From Bacteroidaceae bacterium (GTDB lineage Bacteria; Bacteroidota; Bacteroidia; Bacteroidales; Bacteroidaceae): a stretch of 64,000 nucleotides of DNA. The notes beneath the pieces were generated by a model. It was not told where the DNA came from and did no database searches. It saw only the letters and a list, made by a program, of their open reading frames with translations. Positions within the stretch are counted from its first letter, which is position 1. Each line of letters begins with the position of its first letter. Position numbers and translations under genes: made by a program. Of the stretch, positions 8,750-21,989 are shown piece by piece. Where the stretch lies: assembly GCA_017507105.1 (NCBI GenBank), contig JAFWBM010000014.1:1-64000 (forward strand). Direction: 5' to 3'.

Positions 8750-8793
8750 ATATTAATGAATCCCGACATTGCAATGTCGGGATTCATTAATAT
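8750..8793. terminator. Perfect 21-bp inverted repeat after lptB
   Basis: The arms 8750-8770 and 8773-8793 pair perfectly around GC. The core CCCGACATT/AATGTCGGG is GC-richer, the outer part AT-rich. There is no long T-tract. Probable transcript end. Confidence 0.65.
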
Positions 8794-8866
8794 GCTGTAA
8801 GTTGCACGCTTTTTGGAAAATAATGGCTCTAATTTTTAATAACTTAGTCAACAAATCTGCTTTTTC

Positions 8867-8898
8867 CTTGATTTTGTGTTTAATTAATTGTAATTTTG
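8867..8898 (+). promoter_or_regulatory. Trigger factor promoter
   Basis: CTTG (8867-8870, one mismatch to TTTG), a 20-bp spacer and TAATTTTG (8891-8898) fit the Bacteroidota promoter. The predicted leader to the tig start at 9010 is about 105 nt. Confidence 0.65.
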
Positions 8899-9009
8899 CA
8901 CGCTTTAAATTCGGCTTATAATAGGCTATAGACGACACACGTCGGGCCGTTATGATGCCTGGATGTGGCACAGTGTTGTTTTTCAAGGAATTACTTAAAA
9001 TTTATTATA

Positions 9010-10353
9010 ATGGAATTTACACTTACTAATTTGGATGCAACCAGCGCACGCTTGGTTGTAAATGTAGTTGAGGCTGATTATGCAGCTCAGGTTGAGAAGA
9101 CCCTCAAGAACTTCCGTCAGAAGGCTAATATTCCCGGATTCCGTCCAGGAATGGTGCCTATGGGTCTTGTGAAGAAACAGTATGGTACTGCTGTTAAGGC
9201 CGAGGAGATAAACAAGGTTCTTCAGCAGAAGATTTTTGAGTATATCAAGGAGAATAAGATAGATATGTTGGGCGAGCCTCTTCCCAGTGAGGAGCAGCAG
9301 GGTACACTCGACTTTGTAAACGGCAAGGAGTTTACTTTCGAATTCGATATAGCTCTTGCTCCCAAGTTCGATGCATCACTCTCTTCAGGCGATAAGCTTC
9401 CCTACTATCGTATACAGCCCACCGACGAGATGATCGACGGACAGGTGCAGAGCTACGCACAGCGTTGCGGCGAGTACAAGCAGGTTGAGGCATATGAGAG
9501 CGGCGACATGCTTAAGGGTCGTCTTGTAGAGATTGCCGAGAATGGTGTAGATGTACGCGATGCTGTTCTTATGCCTAACTATATGAAGAACGATGAGCAG
9601 AAAGCTCTCTTTGCAGGTGCCAAGGTTGACGATGTAATCACATTCAACCCCTTTACTGCATACGATGGTAACGAGGCTGAGATATCTTCTCTTCTTAAGA
9701 TAGAAAAGGGTGATGTAGCTGCTCATAACGGTGAGTTTACATTTACAATAAGCGAGATTACACGTTTTGTAGCAAGCGAGATTAACCAGAATGTATTTGA
9801 TGCTGCATTTGGCAAGGATGTTGTTACAAACGAGGCCGATTTCCGCGCAAAGATTGCCGAGCAGTTTGAGGCTCGTTTCGAGGTTGAGAGCGACTACAAA
9901 CTGTTGATGGATGTACGTTCATATTTGATGAACCGCATTGGTAAGCTCGAGTTCCCCGAGGCGCTTCTGCGTCGTATAATGGAGGCCGGCCGCGAGAACA
10001 ACGAGCCTGTAAAGGACGAGGACTTCTACAAGAGTCTCGACGAGTTGGCATGGCATCTTGTAAAGGAGCAGCTTGCTAAGCAGTTCGAGGTTAAGATTGA
10101 CGATAACGATGTTATGGCTGCTGCAGTGGCTGCTACACGTGACCAGTTTGCTCAGTACGGCATGGCAAATATTCCCGATGACCTTCTCGAGAACTATGCA
10201 CGCGAGATGCTTAAGCAGGATAGAACACGCGAGGCACTCGTGAACCGTGCAGTGGATGTTAAGCTCATTGCCGGTATCAAGGGTGTTGTTGCACTCGAAG
10301 AGGAGAAAGTCTCTGTCGAGGACTTCAACAAGAAGGTATCAGAGAACAATTGA
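9010..10353 (+). CDS. tig: Trigger factor
   Basis: This 447-residue ribosome-associated chaperone binds nascent chains at the exit tunnel. The N-terminal ribosome-binding domain has the conserved signature region around PGFRPGMVPMGLVKKQYG (about 43-60; canonical GFRxGKxP, here GFRPGMVP). A central region of reduced FKBP likeness and a long helical C-terminal chaperone domain follow. The frame extends upstream to 8965, but MEFTLTNLDATSARL is the natural start, preceded by an AT-rich leader. clpP starts 38 bp after the stop; tig-clpP-clpX is a widespread arrangement and likely an operon here. Confidence 0.95.
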   Translation: MEFTLTNLDATSARLVVNVVEADYAAQVEKTLKNFRQKANIPGFRPGMVPMGLVKKQYGTAVKAEEINKVLQQKIFEYIKENKIDMLGEPLPSEEQQGTLDFVNGKEFTFEFDIALAPKFDASLSSGDKLPYYRIQPTDEMIDGQVQSYAQRCGEYKQVEAYESGDMLKGRLVEIAENGVDVRDAVLMPNYMKNDEQKALFAGAKVDDVITFNPFTAYDGNEAEISSLLKIEKGDVAAHNGEFTFTISEITRFVASEINQNVFDAAFGKDVVTNEADFRAKIAEQFEARFEVESDYKLLMDVRSYLMNRIGKLEFPEALLRRIMEAGRENNEPVKDEDFYKSLDELAWHLVKEQLAKQFEVKIDDNDVMAAAVAATRDQFAQYGMANIPDDLLENYAREMLKQDRTREALVNRAVDVKLIAGIKGVVALEEEKVSVEDFNKKVSENN

Positions 10354-10391
10354 TATCTGTAAATCTGTTATAACTGTAAAAAAGAGAGATT

Positions 10392-11063
10392 ATGGAGAGA
10401 GATGAATTTAGAAAATTTGCAACCAAGCACCTCGGAATGAGTGGAATGGTTATTGATGATGTCCTGAAAGCGCAGTCGCAATATTTGAATCCCTATATCC
10501 TTGAGGAGCGTCAGTTGAACGTTACCCAAATGGATGTGTTCTCGCGTCTTATGATGGATAGAATAATCTTTCTTGGTACAGAGATAAACGATTATACTGC
10601 TAATACCTTGCAGGCACAGTTGCTGTTCCTCGATTCGGTAGACAGTGGTAAGGATATCTCTATCTATATCAATTCGCCCGGAGGTTCGGTGTATGCCGGT
10701 CTCGGAATATATGATACAATGCAGTTTATTTCGAGCGATGTGGCTACCATATGTACCGGTATTGCAGCCAGTATGGCGGCTGTATTGCTGGTATCGGGTG
10801 CAGAGGGTAAACGCTCGGCACTCACACATAGCCGCGTAATGATACACCAGCCGTTGGGAGGAGTTCAGGGACAGGCCAGTGATATTGAGATAACAGCCCG
10901 TGAGATACAGAAACTGAAAAAGGAGCTGTATACAATTATTTCGGAGCATAGCCATCAACCCTATGACAAGGTATGGGCAGATGGTGATCGTGACTTTTGG
11001 ATGACTTCGCAAGAGGCGAAGGAGTATGGAATGATTGACCGCGTATTGGTACGTGGAAAATAA
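10392..11063 (+). CDS. clpP: ATP-dependent Clp protease proteolytic subunit
   Basis: The 223-residue serine peptidase forms the ClpXP degradation chamber. The catalytic triad is visible as Ser127 (GIAASMAAV), His152 (VMIHQPLG) and Asp201 (RDFWMTSQEA); the spacings (25 and 49 residues) are those of E. coli ClpP. An N-terminal stretch of about 25 residues beyond the E. coli start may be a propeptide or Bacteroidota-specific extension. The gene lies between tig and clpX, only 3 bp from clpX. Confidence 0.97.
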   Translation: MERDEFRKFATKHLGMSGMVIDDVLKAQSQYLNPYILEERQLNVTQMDVFSRLMMDRIIFLGTEINDYTANTLQAQLLFLDSVDSGKDISIYINSPGGSVYAGLGIYDTMQFISSDVATICTGIAASMAAVLLVSGAEGKRSALTHSRVMIHQPLGGVQGQASDIEITAREIQKLKKELYTIISEHSHQPYDKVWADGDRDFWMTSQEAKEYGMIDRVLVRGK

Positions 11064-11066
11064 TAT

Positions 11067-12296
11067 ATGGCAGGAAAACGCGATAAAAAACGATGCAGTT
11101 TCTGTGGCAGGAGCGAGGATGATGTAGAGTTGCTGCTGACGGGTATCGAGGGTTATATATGTAATAATTGTGTCGAACAGGCACATAATATATTACGTGA
11201 ATCGCAGATGTTGCCCGCAAGTGATTTCGACTTGGGCGAGCTGCCGAAACCTAAGGATATAAAGGCTTTTCTCGATGAGTATGTGATAGGTCAGGACGAG
11301 GCCAAATGTGCCTTGTCGGTATCGGTCTATAACCATTACAAACGTCTGTTGCAACGTGATGCCAACGATGATGTAGAGATTGAGAAGAGTAATATCATTA
11401 TGGTGGGTAGCACCGGTACGGGAAAGACTCTGTTGGCGCGTACCATAGCCCGATTGTTGAAGGTGCCCTTTACCATAGTGGATGCAACTGTGTTGACTGA
11501 GGCAGGATATGTGGGTGAGGATATCGAGAGTATACTTACGAGGCTGTTGCAGGTTGCCGACTATAAGGTCGAGGAGGCTGAGCGCGGAATTGTCTTTATT
11601 GACGAGATTGACAAGATTGCCCGTAAAGGCGATAACCCCTCCATTACGCGCGATGTAAGCGGTGAGGGTGTTCAGCAAGGCTTGTTGAAACTTCTTGAAG
11701 GTTCTGTTGTGAACGTTCCACCACAAGGAGGACGTAAGCATCCCGACCAGAAGATGATAGCCGTAAATACCAAACATATACTGTTTATCTGCGGTGGAGC
11801 TTTCGATGGTATAGAGAAGAAGATAGCACAGCGATTGAATACACACGTGGTGGGATTCGATTCGGTACAGAACAAATTGAACATAGATGCCAAGGATGTG
11901 ATGAAATATGTCACACCTCAGGATTTGCGCTCTTTTGGCCTGATTCCCGAGATTGTTGGCCGTCTGCCTATTCTCACCTCTCTGCGTCCGTTGGATGCCG
12001 AGGCGTTGCGCCGAATACTTACAGAACCCAAAAACTCGGTGATAAAGCAGTATGTGCGTCTCATGGAGATGGATGGTGTGAAACTTACATTTGAGAAAGA
12101 GGTTCTCGATTATATAGTTGAAAAAGCTATAGAGTACAAGTTGGGTGCACGCGGATTGCGTTCTATCGTAGAGACAATAATGATGGACAAGATGTTCGAA
12201 GTGCCCTCTTCGGGTGCGAAAACTTGCAAAATAACAAAGGAATATGCGCGCAAACAAATTGAGAAAGGTTTTGCAGCAGGTATGACGGTACAATAA
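11067..12296 (+). CDS. clpX: ATP-dependent Clp protease ATPase subunit ClpX
   Basis: This 409-residue AAA+ unfoldase delivers substrates to ClpP. It has an N-terminal zinc-binding domain with four cysteines (C10, C13, C32, C35), Walker A GSTGTGKT (114-121), Walker [11 protein letters not shown], the pore-loop region after GYVGEDIES, sensor motifs and a C-terminal small domain ending in [10 protein letters not shown] plus helix. It starts 3 bp after clpP. The inverted repeat at 12311-12352 closes the tig-clpP-clpX unit. Confidence 0.97.
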   Translation: MAGKRDKKRCSFCGRSEDDVELLLTGIEGYICNNCVEQAHNILRESQMLPASDFDLGELPKPKDIKAFLDEYVIGQDEAKCALSVSVYNHYKRLLQRDANDDVEIEKSNIIMVGSTGTGKTLLARTIARLLKVPFTIVDATVLTEAGYVGEDIESILTRLLQVADYKVEEAERGIVFIDEIDKIARKGDNPSITRDVSGEGVQQGLLKLLEGSVVNVPPQGGRKHPDQKMIAVNTKHILFICGGAFDGIEKKIAQRLNTHVVGFDSVQNKLNIDAKDVMKYVTPQDLRSFGLIPEIVGRLPILTSLRPLDAEALRRILTEPKNSVIKQYVRLMEMDGVKLTFEKEVLDYIVEKAIEYKLGARGLRSIVETIMMDKMFEVPSSGAKTCKITKEYARKQIEKGFAAGMTVQ

Positions 12297-12310
12297 AAGT
12301 AATTTGTTAC

Positions 12311-12352
12311 TATATCAGATTTCCCGACCTTGTAGTCGGGAAATCTGATATA
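12311..12352. terminator. Perfect 18-bp inverted repeat after clpX
   Basis: The arms 12311-12328 and 12335-12352 (TATATCAGATTTCCCGAC) pair perfectly around a 6-nt loop 15 bp after the clpX stop. There is no T-tract directly after. Confidence 0.7.
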
Positions 12353-12418
12353 ATAATATATTGTTGTGTAAGGTTGCTGTTTTTTTTAGATATATTTTTG
12401 AAAATATGCCTCGAAAAA

Positions 12419-12451
12419 TTTGTAGGTTTCACTCACTCTTTTATAACTTTG
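12419..12451 (+). promoter_or_regulatory. recQ promoter
   Basis: TTTG (12419-12422), a 21-bp spacer and TAACTTTG (12444-12451) give a full Bacteroidota consensus, 25 bp before the recQ start codon. Confidence 0.75.
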
Positions 12452-12475
12452 TTATCTAATTAAGCATATCTTAAA

Positions 12476-16158
<3,683 letters not shown>

Positions 16159-16197
16159 GTAACGGAAGGCGGTGTGTTATACACATCCTGATAAATA

Positions 16198-16237
16198 ATA
16201 AGGGTGCGCCAAAATTTATATTTTGTCACACCCTTAT
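16198..16237. terminator. Terminator hairpin after guaB
   Basis: The 18-nt arms 16198-16215 and 16220-16237 pair at 16 of 18 positions (ATAAGGGTG / CACCCTTAT ends) around a 4-nt loop, followed by TTTTAAAAAAA. Confidence 0.75.
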
Positions 16238-16272
16238 TTTAAAAAAATAGAATCATACAACGGTTACAAATT

Positions 16273-17688
16273 ATGAAGAGATGTTTGATGGCAGTCTTGA
16301 TGCCTCTTTTGGCTGCTTTTGTAATTGCACAGGATGCCGATCCTGTGTTGATGCATATAAATGGTAAGGAGATTAGGCGCTCCGAGTTCGAGTACTCCTT
16401 GAATAAGAATAATGCTACATTAGGTCAGGATCAGAAGATGGTGGAAGATTATCTGCCTTTGTTTATAGATTTTAAACTTAAGGTGGCCGAAGCCGAATCG
16501 CTCAGGCTTGATACCATGAACTCTTTTCGAAATGAATTATCGAGTAACAGAGCTCAACTTGCCGAACCATATCTTATTGATAGCGATTTCATTGAGAGAG
16601 AGGCACATAGGATTTATTCAAAGGATTCGGCTACAATAGGTCTCTGCGGTTTTGTAAAAGTATCGCATCTCTTCAAGCCTGTAAAGCAACAAGATTCAGA
16701 GGAGAGTGTCTCCAAGGTTGCGGCTGCTATGGACTCGGCATATGCCGCATTGCAGGCCGGTGCGAAGTTTGAAGATGTGGCAGCTTCTATGCAGATTCCG
16801 GCTGCTATTATCAAACCTTTCGAGTTTGTACAAGGACAAGCATATAAGGAATTTGAAGATGTCGCATATTCACTTGTCGACAGTACATATTCAAAACCAT
16901 TCCGCTCTCCGGCCGGTTATCACATTATTATGCGTTACTCGTCGAGGCCTTTCGGACAGTATGCCGAGTACCGCGATGCTATTCTGAAGATGCTCGAGAG
17001 TAAAGGGATACGTTCTGCTGCGCGTAAGGCGAGGGGCGAGCAATTGGCCAAAGAGATGGGTGGTGGACTTACTGCGCGAGAGGCTTTGACAAGAGAGGAT
17101 AGCCTTCTCGAGGAGAAATATCCTGAGTTCAGGAATCTTATGACAGAATATCATGATGGATTGTTGTTCTTCGAAATAAGTACTCGAGAGGTGTGGGATA
17201 AGGCATCAAAAGATGAAAAAGGTTTGCAGAAATTCTTTAAGAAAAACAAGAAAAAGTATAAGTTCGATGCTCCGAAATATCGTGGTGCTGTAATATATGC
17301 CAATTCAAAAGAGGATATTGTTAAGGCGCAGCAGCTGTTGAAGGATGCTCCATTGGATATGTATCGCGATATTCTTAAGGATAATTTCTATATAGACTCG
17401 GTCTATACGGTACGTCTGGAGATGGGTGTATTCTCTATAGGAGTAAACGGATGGGTTGACAAACTGGTATTCGGACAGGGCGAAGGTGGAAATATGAAAC
17501 GTGACTTCGGATTGGTTGATGTAGTGGGTGTGGTGATAGAGGAACCACAAGGATTGCAGGATGTGCGTGGCTTGGTTGTGAATGACTATCAGAAACAATT
17601 GGAGGCACAATGGCTTAAGAAATTGCGCAAGAAATACAAGGTAGTTGTTGACCACGAGGTGCTAAAAACCGTTAATAATCACAATTAA
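16273..17688 (+). CDS. Secreted parvulin-type peptidyl-prolyl isomerase
   Basis: The 471-residue protein has a signal peptide (about 1-19, ending FVIAQD). A SurA-like N-terminal helical region is followed by a PpiC/parvulin domain (about 120-225) containing VKVSHLFKP, FEDVA repeats and RSPAGYHIIMRYSSRPFG. The C-terminal half (about 230-470) is helical then beta-rich and may be a degenerate second isomerase domain. It probably assists folding of outer-membrane or periplasmic proteins. It heads the run to mutL, with small gaps (26 bp to the next gene). Confidence 0.87.
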   Translation: MKRCLMAVLMPLLAAFVIAQDADPVLMHINGKEIRRSEFEYSLNKNNATLGQDQKMVEDYLPLFIDFKLKVAEAESLRLDTMNSFRNELSSNRAQLAEPYLIDSDFIEREAHRIYSKDSATIGLCGFVKVSHLFKPVKQQDSEESVSKVAAAMDSAYAALQAGAKFEDVAASMQIPAAIIKPFEFVQGQAYKEFEDVAYSLVDSTYSKPFRSPAGYHIIMRYSSRPFGQYAEYRDAILKMLESKGIRSAARKARGEQLAKEMGGGLTAREALTREDSLLEEKYPEFRNLMTEYHDGLLFFEISTREVWDKASKDEKGLQKFFKKNKKKYKFDAPKYRGAVIYANSKEDIVKAQQLLKDAPLDMYRDILKDNFYIDSVYTVRLEMGVFSIGVNGWVDKLVFGQGEGGNMKRDFGLVDVVGVVIEEPQGLQDVRGLVVNDYQKQLEAQWLKKLRKKYKVVVDHEVLKTVNNHN

Positions 17689-17714
17689 AGTCGCTTATTT
17701 GCTATATTTGCCAA

Positions 17715-18626
17715 ATGCTTGATGTAAAAGTGAGAATATTGATGTCGGTTATCGCAATGGTTGCGATGATGCTGTTTGTGTCGTGCGAAGAACAGATTTC
17801 GCATAACGGAAAAACTCCGCTCATAAGTGTGGACAAACAGTTTCTTTACAAAGAGGATGTCGAGCAGCACTTTGCTGCCAATCGTCATTTGGTGGATAGT
17901 GTCGGGTTTATTAATGATTATGTGAGGCATTGGCTCGAAGATGTGTTGCTCTACAATATGGCTCAAAGGAATGTATCAAACTCCAAGGAGGTAGAGAGGC
18001 TTGTTGAGAATTATCGCCGTTCCTTGCTTTTGAATATCTACCAAGACAGGCTTATTGATCAGCGCCTGTTACCCGAGATTGCTGATGAGAAGATACAGGA
18101 GTTCTATGAACAGAACAAACTCCTTTTTCTGATGAAAGAGCCTATGTTGCAGGGACTCTATTTGAAGGTGACTAAAAAGGCACCGAAATTAGCCTCGGTG
18201 CGAAAATGGTTAAAGAGCGCTACAACTGAAGATATAGAGAACCTCGAGAAGTATAGCCTTACAAATGCTATTGCATATGACTATTTTGTTGATACATGGC
18301 GCTCGCTTGACAATATTGCAGCGCGTATGCCTATGACAGCCGAGGCATTGATGCGAAGTTTAGAGAAAGATACTTTTGTAGAGGTAAGTGATACGGGTGC
18401 TTTTTATTTTGTCAATGCGGTAGGTATTCTTAGAAAGGATGATCCTATGCCTTTGGAGATGGCTGCTGCAGAGATACGTACTCTGCTTACTAACTCCATG
18501 AAGGCTAATTTTATAAAAAGCGTAAAGAGCGATCTTTACAATGAGGCATTGGAGTCGAATAGAATTAAGATTTACGACAATAGGTTTATGCCAATGCTTG
18601 AGGAGAGTATTACAGTAGAAGATTAA
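17715..18626 (+). CDS. SurA-like periplasmic lipoprotein
   Basis: The 303-residue protein has a hydrophobic signal sequence ending MLFVSC at Cys24, a plausible lipobox (Phe at -3 is less common). The mature part resembles the helical N-terminal chaperone region of SurA (ISVDKQFLYKEDVEQHF, then EEVERLVENYRRSLLLNIYQDRLID) with a weak parvulin-like C-terminal half; I cannot see clear isomerase active-site residues. Its place between two parvulin genes suggests a holdase partner. Both flanking gaps are short (26 and 21 bp). The call is partly from context. Confidence 0.7.
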   Translation: MLDVKVRILMSVIAMVAMMLFVSCEEQISHNGKTPLISVDKQFLYKEDVEQHFAANRHLVDSVGFINDYVRHWLEDVLLYNMAQRNVSNSKEVERLVENYRRSLLLNIYQDRLIDQRLLPEIADEKIQEFYEQNKLLFLMKEPMLQGLYLKVTKKAPKLASVRKWLKSATTEDIENLEKYSLTNAIAYDYFVDTWRSLDNIAARMPMTAEALMRSLEKDTFVEVSDTGAFYFVNAVGILRKDDPMPLEMAAAEIRTLLTNSMKANFIKSVKSDLYNEALESNRIKIYDNRFMPMLEESITVED

Positions 18627-18647
18627 CAAGAAGAACTGAAGATAGTT

Positions 18648-20012
18648 ATGAGACGATTTGTTATATATTGTATGTGTGCGGTTGCATCGATATGTATATT
18701 GCAGGCGCAAGATAATATCATAGACCGTGTAGAGTGGGTAGTGGGTGACAAGGCTATTTTACGCTCTGATATAGAGGATGCGGTACAGGCGTGGTTGGCA
18801 AACGGACAGAAATTTAAGGGAGATCCCTATTGTGTGGCAGGTGAGGAACTTGCAGTGCAGCAGCTTTTTCTGCATCAGGCCATTCTGGATAGTGTAGAGG
18901 TTAATGAAAGCTTTATATTACAGAGCGTTGACCAGCGTATGGATTATGTTCTTCAGAATCTGGGCTCAAAAGAGAAGATGGAAGAGTATTTCAGAATGAA
19001 CTCGAGTCAGATACGCGAGATGTACTACGAAATGGAGTATAATAATTTCATGATGAACAGCATGAAACGTTCTATCGTGGGCGATATAAAGGTCTCTCCG
19101 GCTCTCGTTCGTCGTTATTATAACTCGTTGCCGCAAGATAGTATCCCGTTTGTGCAGTCACAGGTAGAGGTACAGATTATAACATTGGAACCCGAGATTG
19201 AGATTTCTGAGATAGAAAGGGTTAAGAGTGAGTTACGCGACTATACCGAGCGTGTCAATAATAATGAAACTTCGTTCTCTACTTTGGCTCTGCTCTATTC
19301 CGAGGATCCCGGTTCGGCCCGTCGAGGAGGAGAACTAGATTTTGTGGCACGCGCCGAACTCGACCCAGAGTTTGCAAATGTTGCATTCAATCTGACCGAC
19401 CCTAATAAAGTATCGAAGATTGTAGAGTCGGAGTATGGTTTCCATATAATCCAATTGCTTGAGAAAAGAGGCGATAGAATCAAGGTGCGCCATATTTTGA
19501 GGAAGCCTCGAGTATCGGATGAGAATGTGGATTATATGCTTTCTAGACTCGATACAATTGCCAATGATATACGTAACGACTCTATCAAATTCGAGGTTGT
19601 CGCTCAGTTGATTTCGGATGATAAGGATACTCGTAACAATCATGGATTGATGTTCAATAAGATGACAGCGTCGTCGCGTTTTGAATTGCAGGACCTTCCT
19701 GTAGATGTTGCTCGTGTGGTTGACAATATGAAAGTAGGCGAGATTTCATCCCCATTTATATTACGACAAAATGGTGATAAGGTTGTTTGTGCTATAGTGA
19801 AGTTGAAATCGAGGGTGGATGGACATAAAGCCAATATCAAGGATGATTATGAGAAATTGCGTGAGCTTTACATGGCCAAGATGAGTGAACAGAAGGTGAT
19901 GGACTGGATAAAGGAGAAACAGAAGAGTACATATGTCAGGGTAAACAGCAAGGATAGTCGTCAGTGCGATTTTAAGTATCCGGGCTGGGTGTTCTATGAA
20001 GATAAAGAGTGA
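18648..20012 (+). CDS. SurA-type periplasmic chaperone / peptidyl-prolyl isomerase
   Basis: The 454-residue protein has a signal peptide (1-20, ending ILQAQD), a SurA N-terminal module (DRVEWVVGDKAILRSDIEDAV, shortened here to its core) and two parvulin-like domains: about 165-285 (YSEDPGSARRGGELDFV and ESEYGFHIIQLLEKRGD) and about 285-395 (KVRHILRKP, then SDDKDTRNNHG). The domain order matches E. coli SurA, the main periplasmic chaperone delivering beta-barrel proteins to BamA. The second parvulin domain looks more divergent. The next coding frame overlaps its end by 17 bp if its first ATG is used. Confidence 0.9.
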   Translation: MRRFVIYCMCAVASICILQAQDNIIDRVEWVVGDKAILRSDIEDAVQAWLANGQKFKGDPYCVAGEELAVQQLFLHQAILDSVEVNESFILQSVDQRMDYVLQNLGSKEKMEEYFRMNSSQIREMYYEMEYNNFMMNSMKRSIVGDIKVSPALVRRYYNSLPQDSIPFVQSQVEVQIITLEPEIEISEIERVKSELRDYTERVNNNETSFSTLALLYSEDPGSARRGGELDFVARAELDPEFANVAFNLTDPNKVSKIVESEYGFHIIQLLEKRGDRIKVRHILRKPRVSDENVDYMLSRLDTIANDIRNDSIKFEVVAQLISDDKDTRNNHGLMFNKMTASSRFELQDLPVDVARVVDNMKVGEISSPFILRQNGDKVVCAIVKLKSRVDGHKANIKDDYEKLRELYMAKMSEQKVMDWIKEKQKSTYVRVNSKDSRQCDFKYPGWVFYEDKE

Positions 20013-20028
20013 AACATTTGTAGATAAT

Positions 20029-21669
20029 ATGCGTGGAATACATACAATAATATTCCTCCTCTTTGGGTTATCTGTTCTTTGCGCTCAAGATAGGGAGGTT
20101 GCAGGACCGACAGCTTCGGATAATAGTGTGGTAAAGGGTAAGAATTACCTATATATGCTGCATGCGGATGTTACAAAAGCCGACGAAGAGAGGTTGCCTG
20201 ATGCTATTATTCTTGTCGGTGACGTACGATTGCGTCGTGATAGTATGTATATGTTCTGTGACAGTGCCTATTTGTATACGAAGACAAACTCGGTTAGGGC
20301 TTTTGGTCATGTGAGGATGGAGCAGGGTGATACCCTATTCCTGGATGGTGATTATGCCGACTATGATGGTAATATCAACCTAGCGAGGGTAAGGCATAAT
20401 GTACGTCTTGAGAATAAAGGAACAGTACTGGAGACTGATAGTCTTAACTACGACAGAAACATCAACCTGGCTTATTATTTCGATGGCGGTATTCTCTCGG
20501 ATGTGGAGAATACGCTCGATTCGCAGTGGGGACAATACAATCTTTCTTCTAAGGAGGCGGTCTTTACGAATGAAGTGGCGTTGCATAATCCGCAGTTCAG
20601 GATGTTTTCCGATACATTGCGCTATAATACAGACAGCAAAATAGCCAGGATTGTAGGTCCTACGGATATTTATAATGCAGATAATCATATCCGTTCATCT
20701 TTGGGATACTATAACACTGCGAAACGTCAGGCAACATTACTGCGGCGTTCGGTTGTTGCCAACAAAGAAAAAGAGCTTGTAGGTGATTCTCTATTCTATG
20801 ATGAGCTGGCGGGTGTGAGTGAGGCTTTCGGGAATATTGTATACAGCGATACAATAGGTGGTAATATGTTTACAGGCGAGTATGCATATATGAACGAACT
20901 GTCCGACTCCTCTTATGTTACGGGAAAGGCTGTTGTTATGGACTTCTCGCAGGGTGACACATTATATATGCACTCAGATACGATATGGGCTGTGACATAT
21001 AATATTGATACCGATTCCTTGTATCGTATTGTACGTGCATGTCATAAGGTAAGAGCCTATCGTTCCGACATGCAGGCTGTATGTGACTCATTGGTGTTCG
21101 ATTCCCGAGATACATGTATGACTATGTATAAGGATCCTATCATGTGGTATGGTGAACAGCAGTTACTTGGCGAGGAGATTAAGGTTTATATGGATACTGC
21201 ATCCATTGATTGGGTACATATTATAAATCAGACATTGTATGCCGAGCGTATGGATTCGGTAAATTATAATCAGATACGCGGCCAGGAGATGAAGTTCTTT
21301 TTCAGAGATAAGAAACTTGACGAGATGCAGGTAATAGGCAGTGTTGAGGTGAGATATTATCCGCTCGATGATGACAAACTCCTTCTCGGAATGAATAGTA
21401 CCGAGTCGGGTAAGCTGGCAGCTTTCATGAAGGATGGCGAGGTAGATCGTATTGTGATACCGACAAAGGCCGAAGGAATTTTCTATCCTTTGACTCAGAT
21501 CCCTTCTCAGGAACTATATCTGGATAACTTTGCATGGTTCGATTATGTAAGACCGATAGATAAAGATGATATATTCAATTGGCGTGATAAGAGTCGTGAG
21601 CTGCAACTGAAAAAGATTGAGCGTGGAAATATACCATTGCCCACGCTCGAAGGATATAAAAATGATTGA
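20029..21669 (+). CDS. OstA/LptA-like periplasmic protein
   Basis: The 546-residue protein has a signal peptide (MRGIHTIIFLLFGLSVLCAQ). The body consists of OstA/LptA-type beta-jellyroll repeats seen as alternating strands such as DSAYLYTKTNSVRAFGHV, ADYDGNINLARV and KEKELVGDSLFYDELAG. LptA/LptD family members bridge LPS transport across the periplasm. At this length without an obvious C-terminal barrel it resembles the OstA-like proteins of Bacteroidota rather than true LptD. An in-frame ATG at 19996 overlaps the SurA-like gene, but 20029 gives a proper signal peptide and a 16-bp gap, so I chose it. The following gene starts 2 bp after its stop. Confidence 0.85.
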   Translation: MRGIHTIIFLLFGLSVLCAQDREVAGPTASDNSVVKGKNYLYMLHADVTKADEERLPDAIILVGDVRLRRDSMYMFCDSAYLYTKTNSVRAFGHVRMEQGDTLFLDGDYADYDGNINLARVRHNVRLENKGTVLETDSLNYDRNINLAYYFDGGILSDVENTLDSQWGQYNLSSKEAVFTNEVALHNPQFRMFSDTLRYNTDSKIARIVGPTDIYNADNHIRSSLGYYNTAKRQATLLRRSVVANKEKELVGDSLFYDELAGVSEAFGNIVYSDTIGGNMFTGEYAYMNELSDSSYVTGKAVVMDFSQGDTLYMHSDTIWAVTYNIDTDSLYRIVRACHKVRAYRSDMQAVCDSLVFDSRDTCMTMYKDPIMWYGEQQLLGEEIKVYMDTASIDWVHIINQTLYAERMDSVNYNQIRGQEMKFFFRDKKLDEMQVIGSVEVRYYPLDDDKLLLGMNSTESGKLAAFMKDGEVDRIVIPTKAEGIFYPLTQIPSQELYLDNFAWFDYVRPIDKDDIFNWRDKSRELQLKKIERGNIPLPTLEGYKND

Positions 21670-21671
21670 GA

Positions 21672-21968
21672 ATGGGATATTTCAATACACGTGAACCCCG
21701 TAGGTTCAACCATAAATATATATTTGTTGACGAGCGCAAGGAGAAACTTGACAAAATTGTAGAGAATGCCAAGCGTGACTTAGGTTTGCTGCCTCCCGAG
21801 GAGACATCGTATGAGGAGCGAATAAGGGGTGCTTTTGCCAAGGATACACGACATTTGAAAAGTCACAAGGAAGAGGGGTTACGTTTCTCTACAAAAACAT
21901 TGGTGGTGGCTCTTATAATAATGCTTTTCATATTGCATTATTTGATTACAGGTAGTTGGAGTATTTAA
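21672..21968 (+). CDS. Small conserved-context protein with C-terminal membrane anchor
   Basis: The 98-residue protein has a basic, charged N-terminal two-thirds (NTREPRRFNHKYIFVDERKE, a predicted helix, then PPEETSYEERIRGAF) and one hydrophobic segment at about 74-94 (TLVVALIIMLFILHYLI) followed by a short tail. It is probably a tail-anchored inner-membrane protein. I do not recognise a named family. It begins 2 bp after the LptA-like gene and ends 21 bp before mutL, so it is embedded in the operon. A TTG six bases upstream is also in frame; the ATG is preferred. Confidence 0.75.
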   Translation: MGYFNTREPRRFNHKYIFVDERKEKLDKIVENAKRDLGLLPPEETSYEERIRGAFAKDTRHLKSHKEEGLRFSTKTLVVALIIMLFILHYLITGSWSI

Positions 21969-21989
21969 TACAGTTTTTTCGATAGTTGT

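Noticed and set aside
11193..12293. 366-residue open frame antisense to clpX
   Set aside because: clpX is fully supported; the frame arises from codon usage in the opposite strand and its translation looks random (His/Tyr/Cys-rich).
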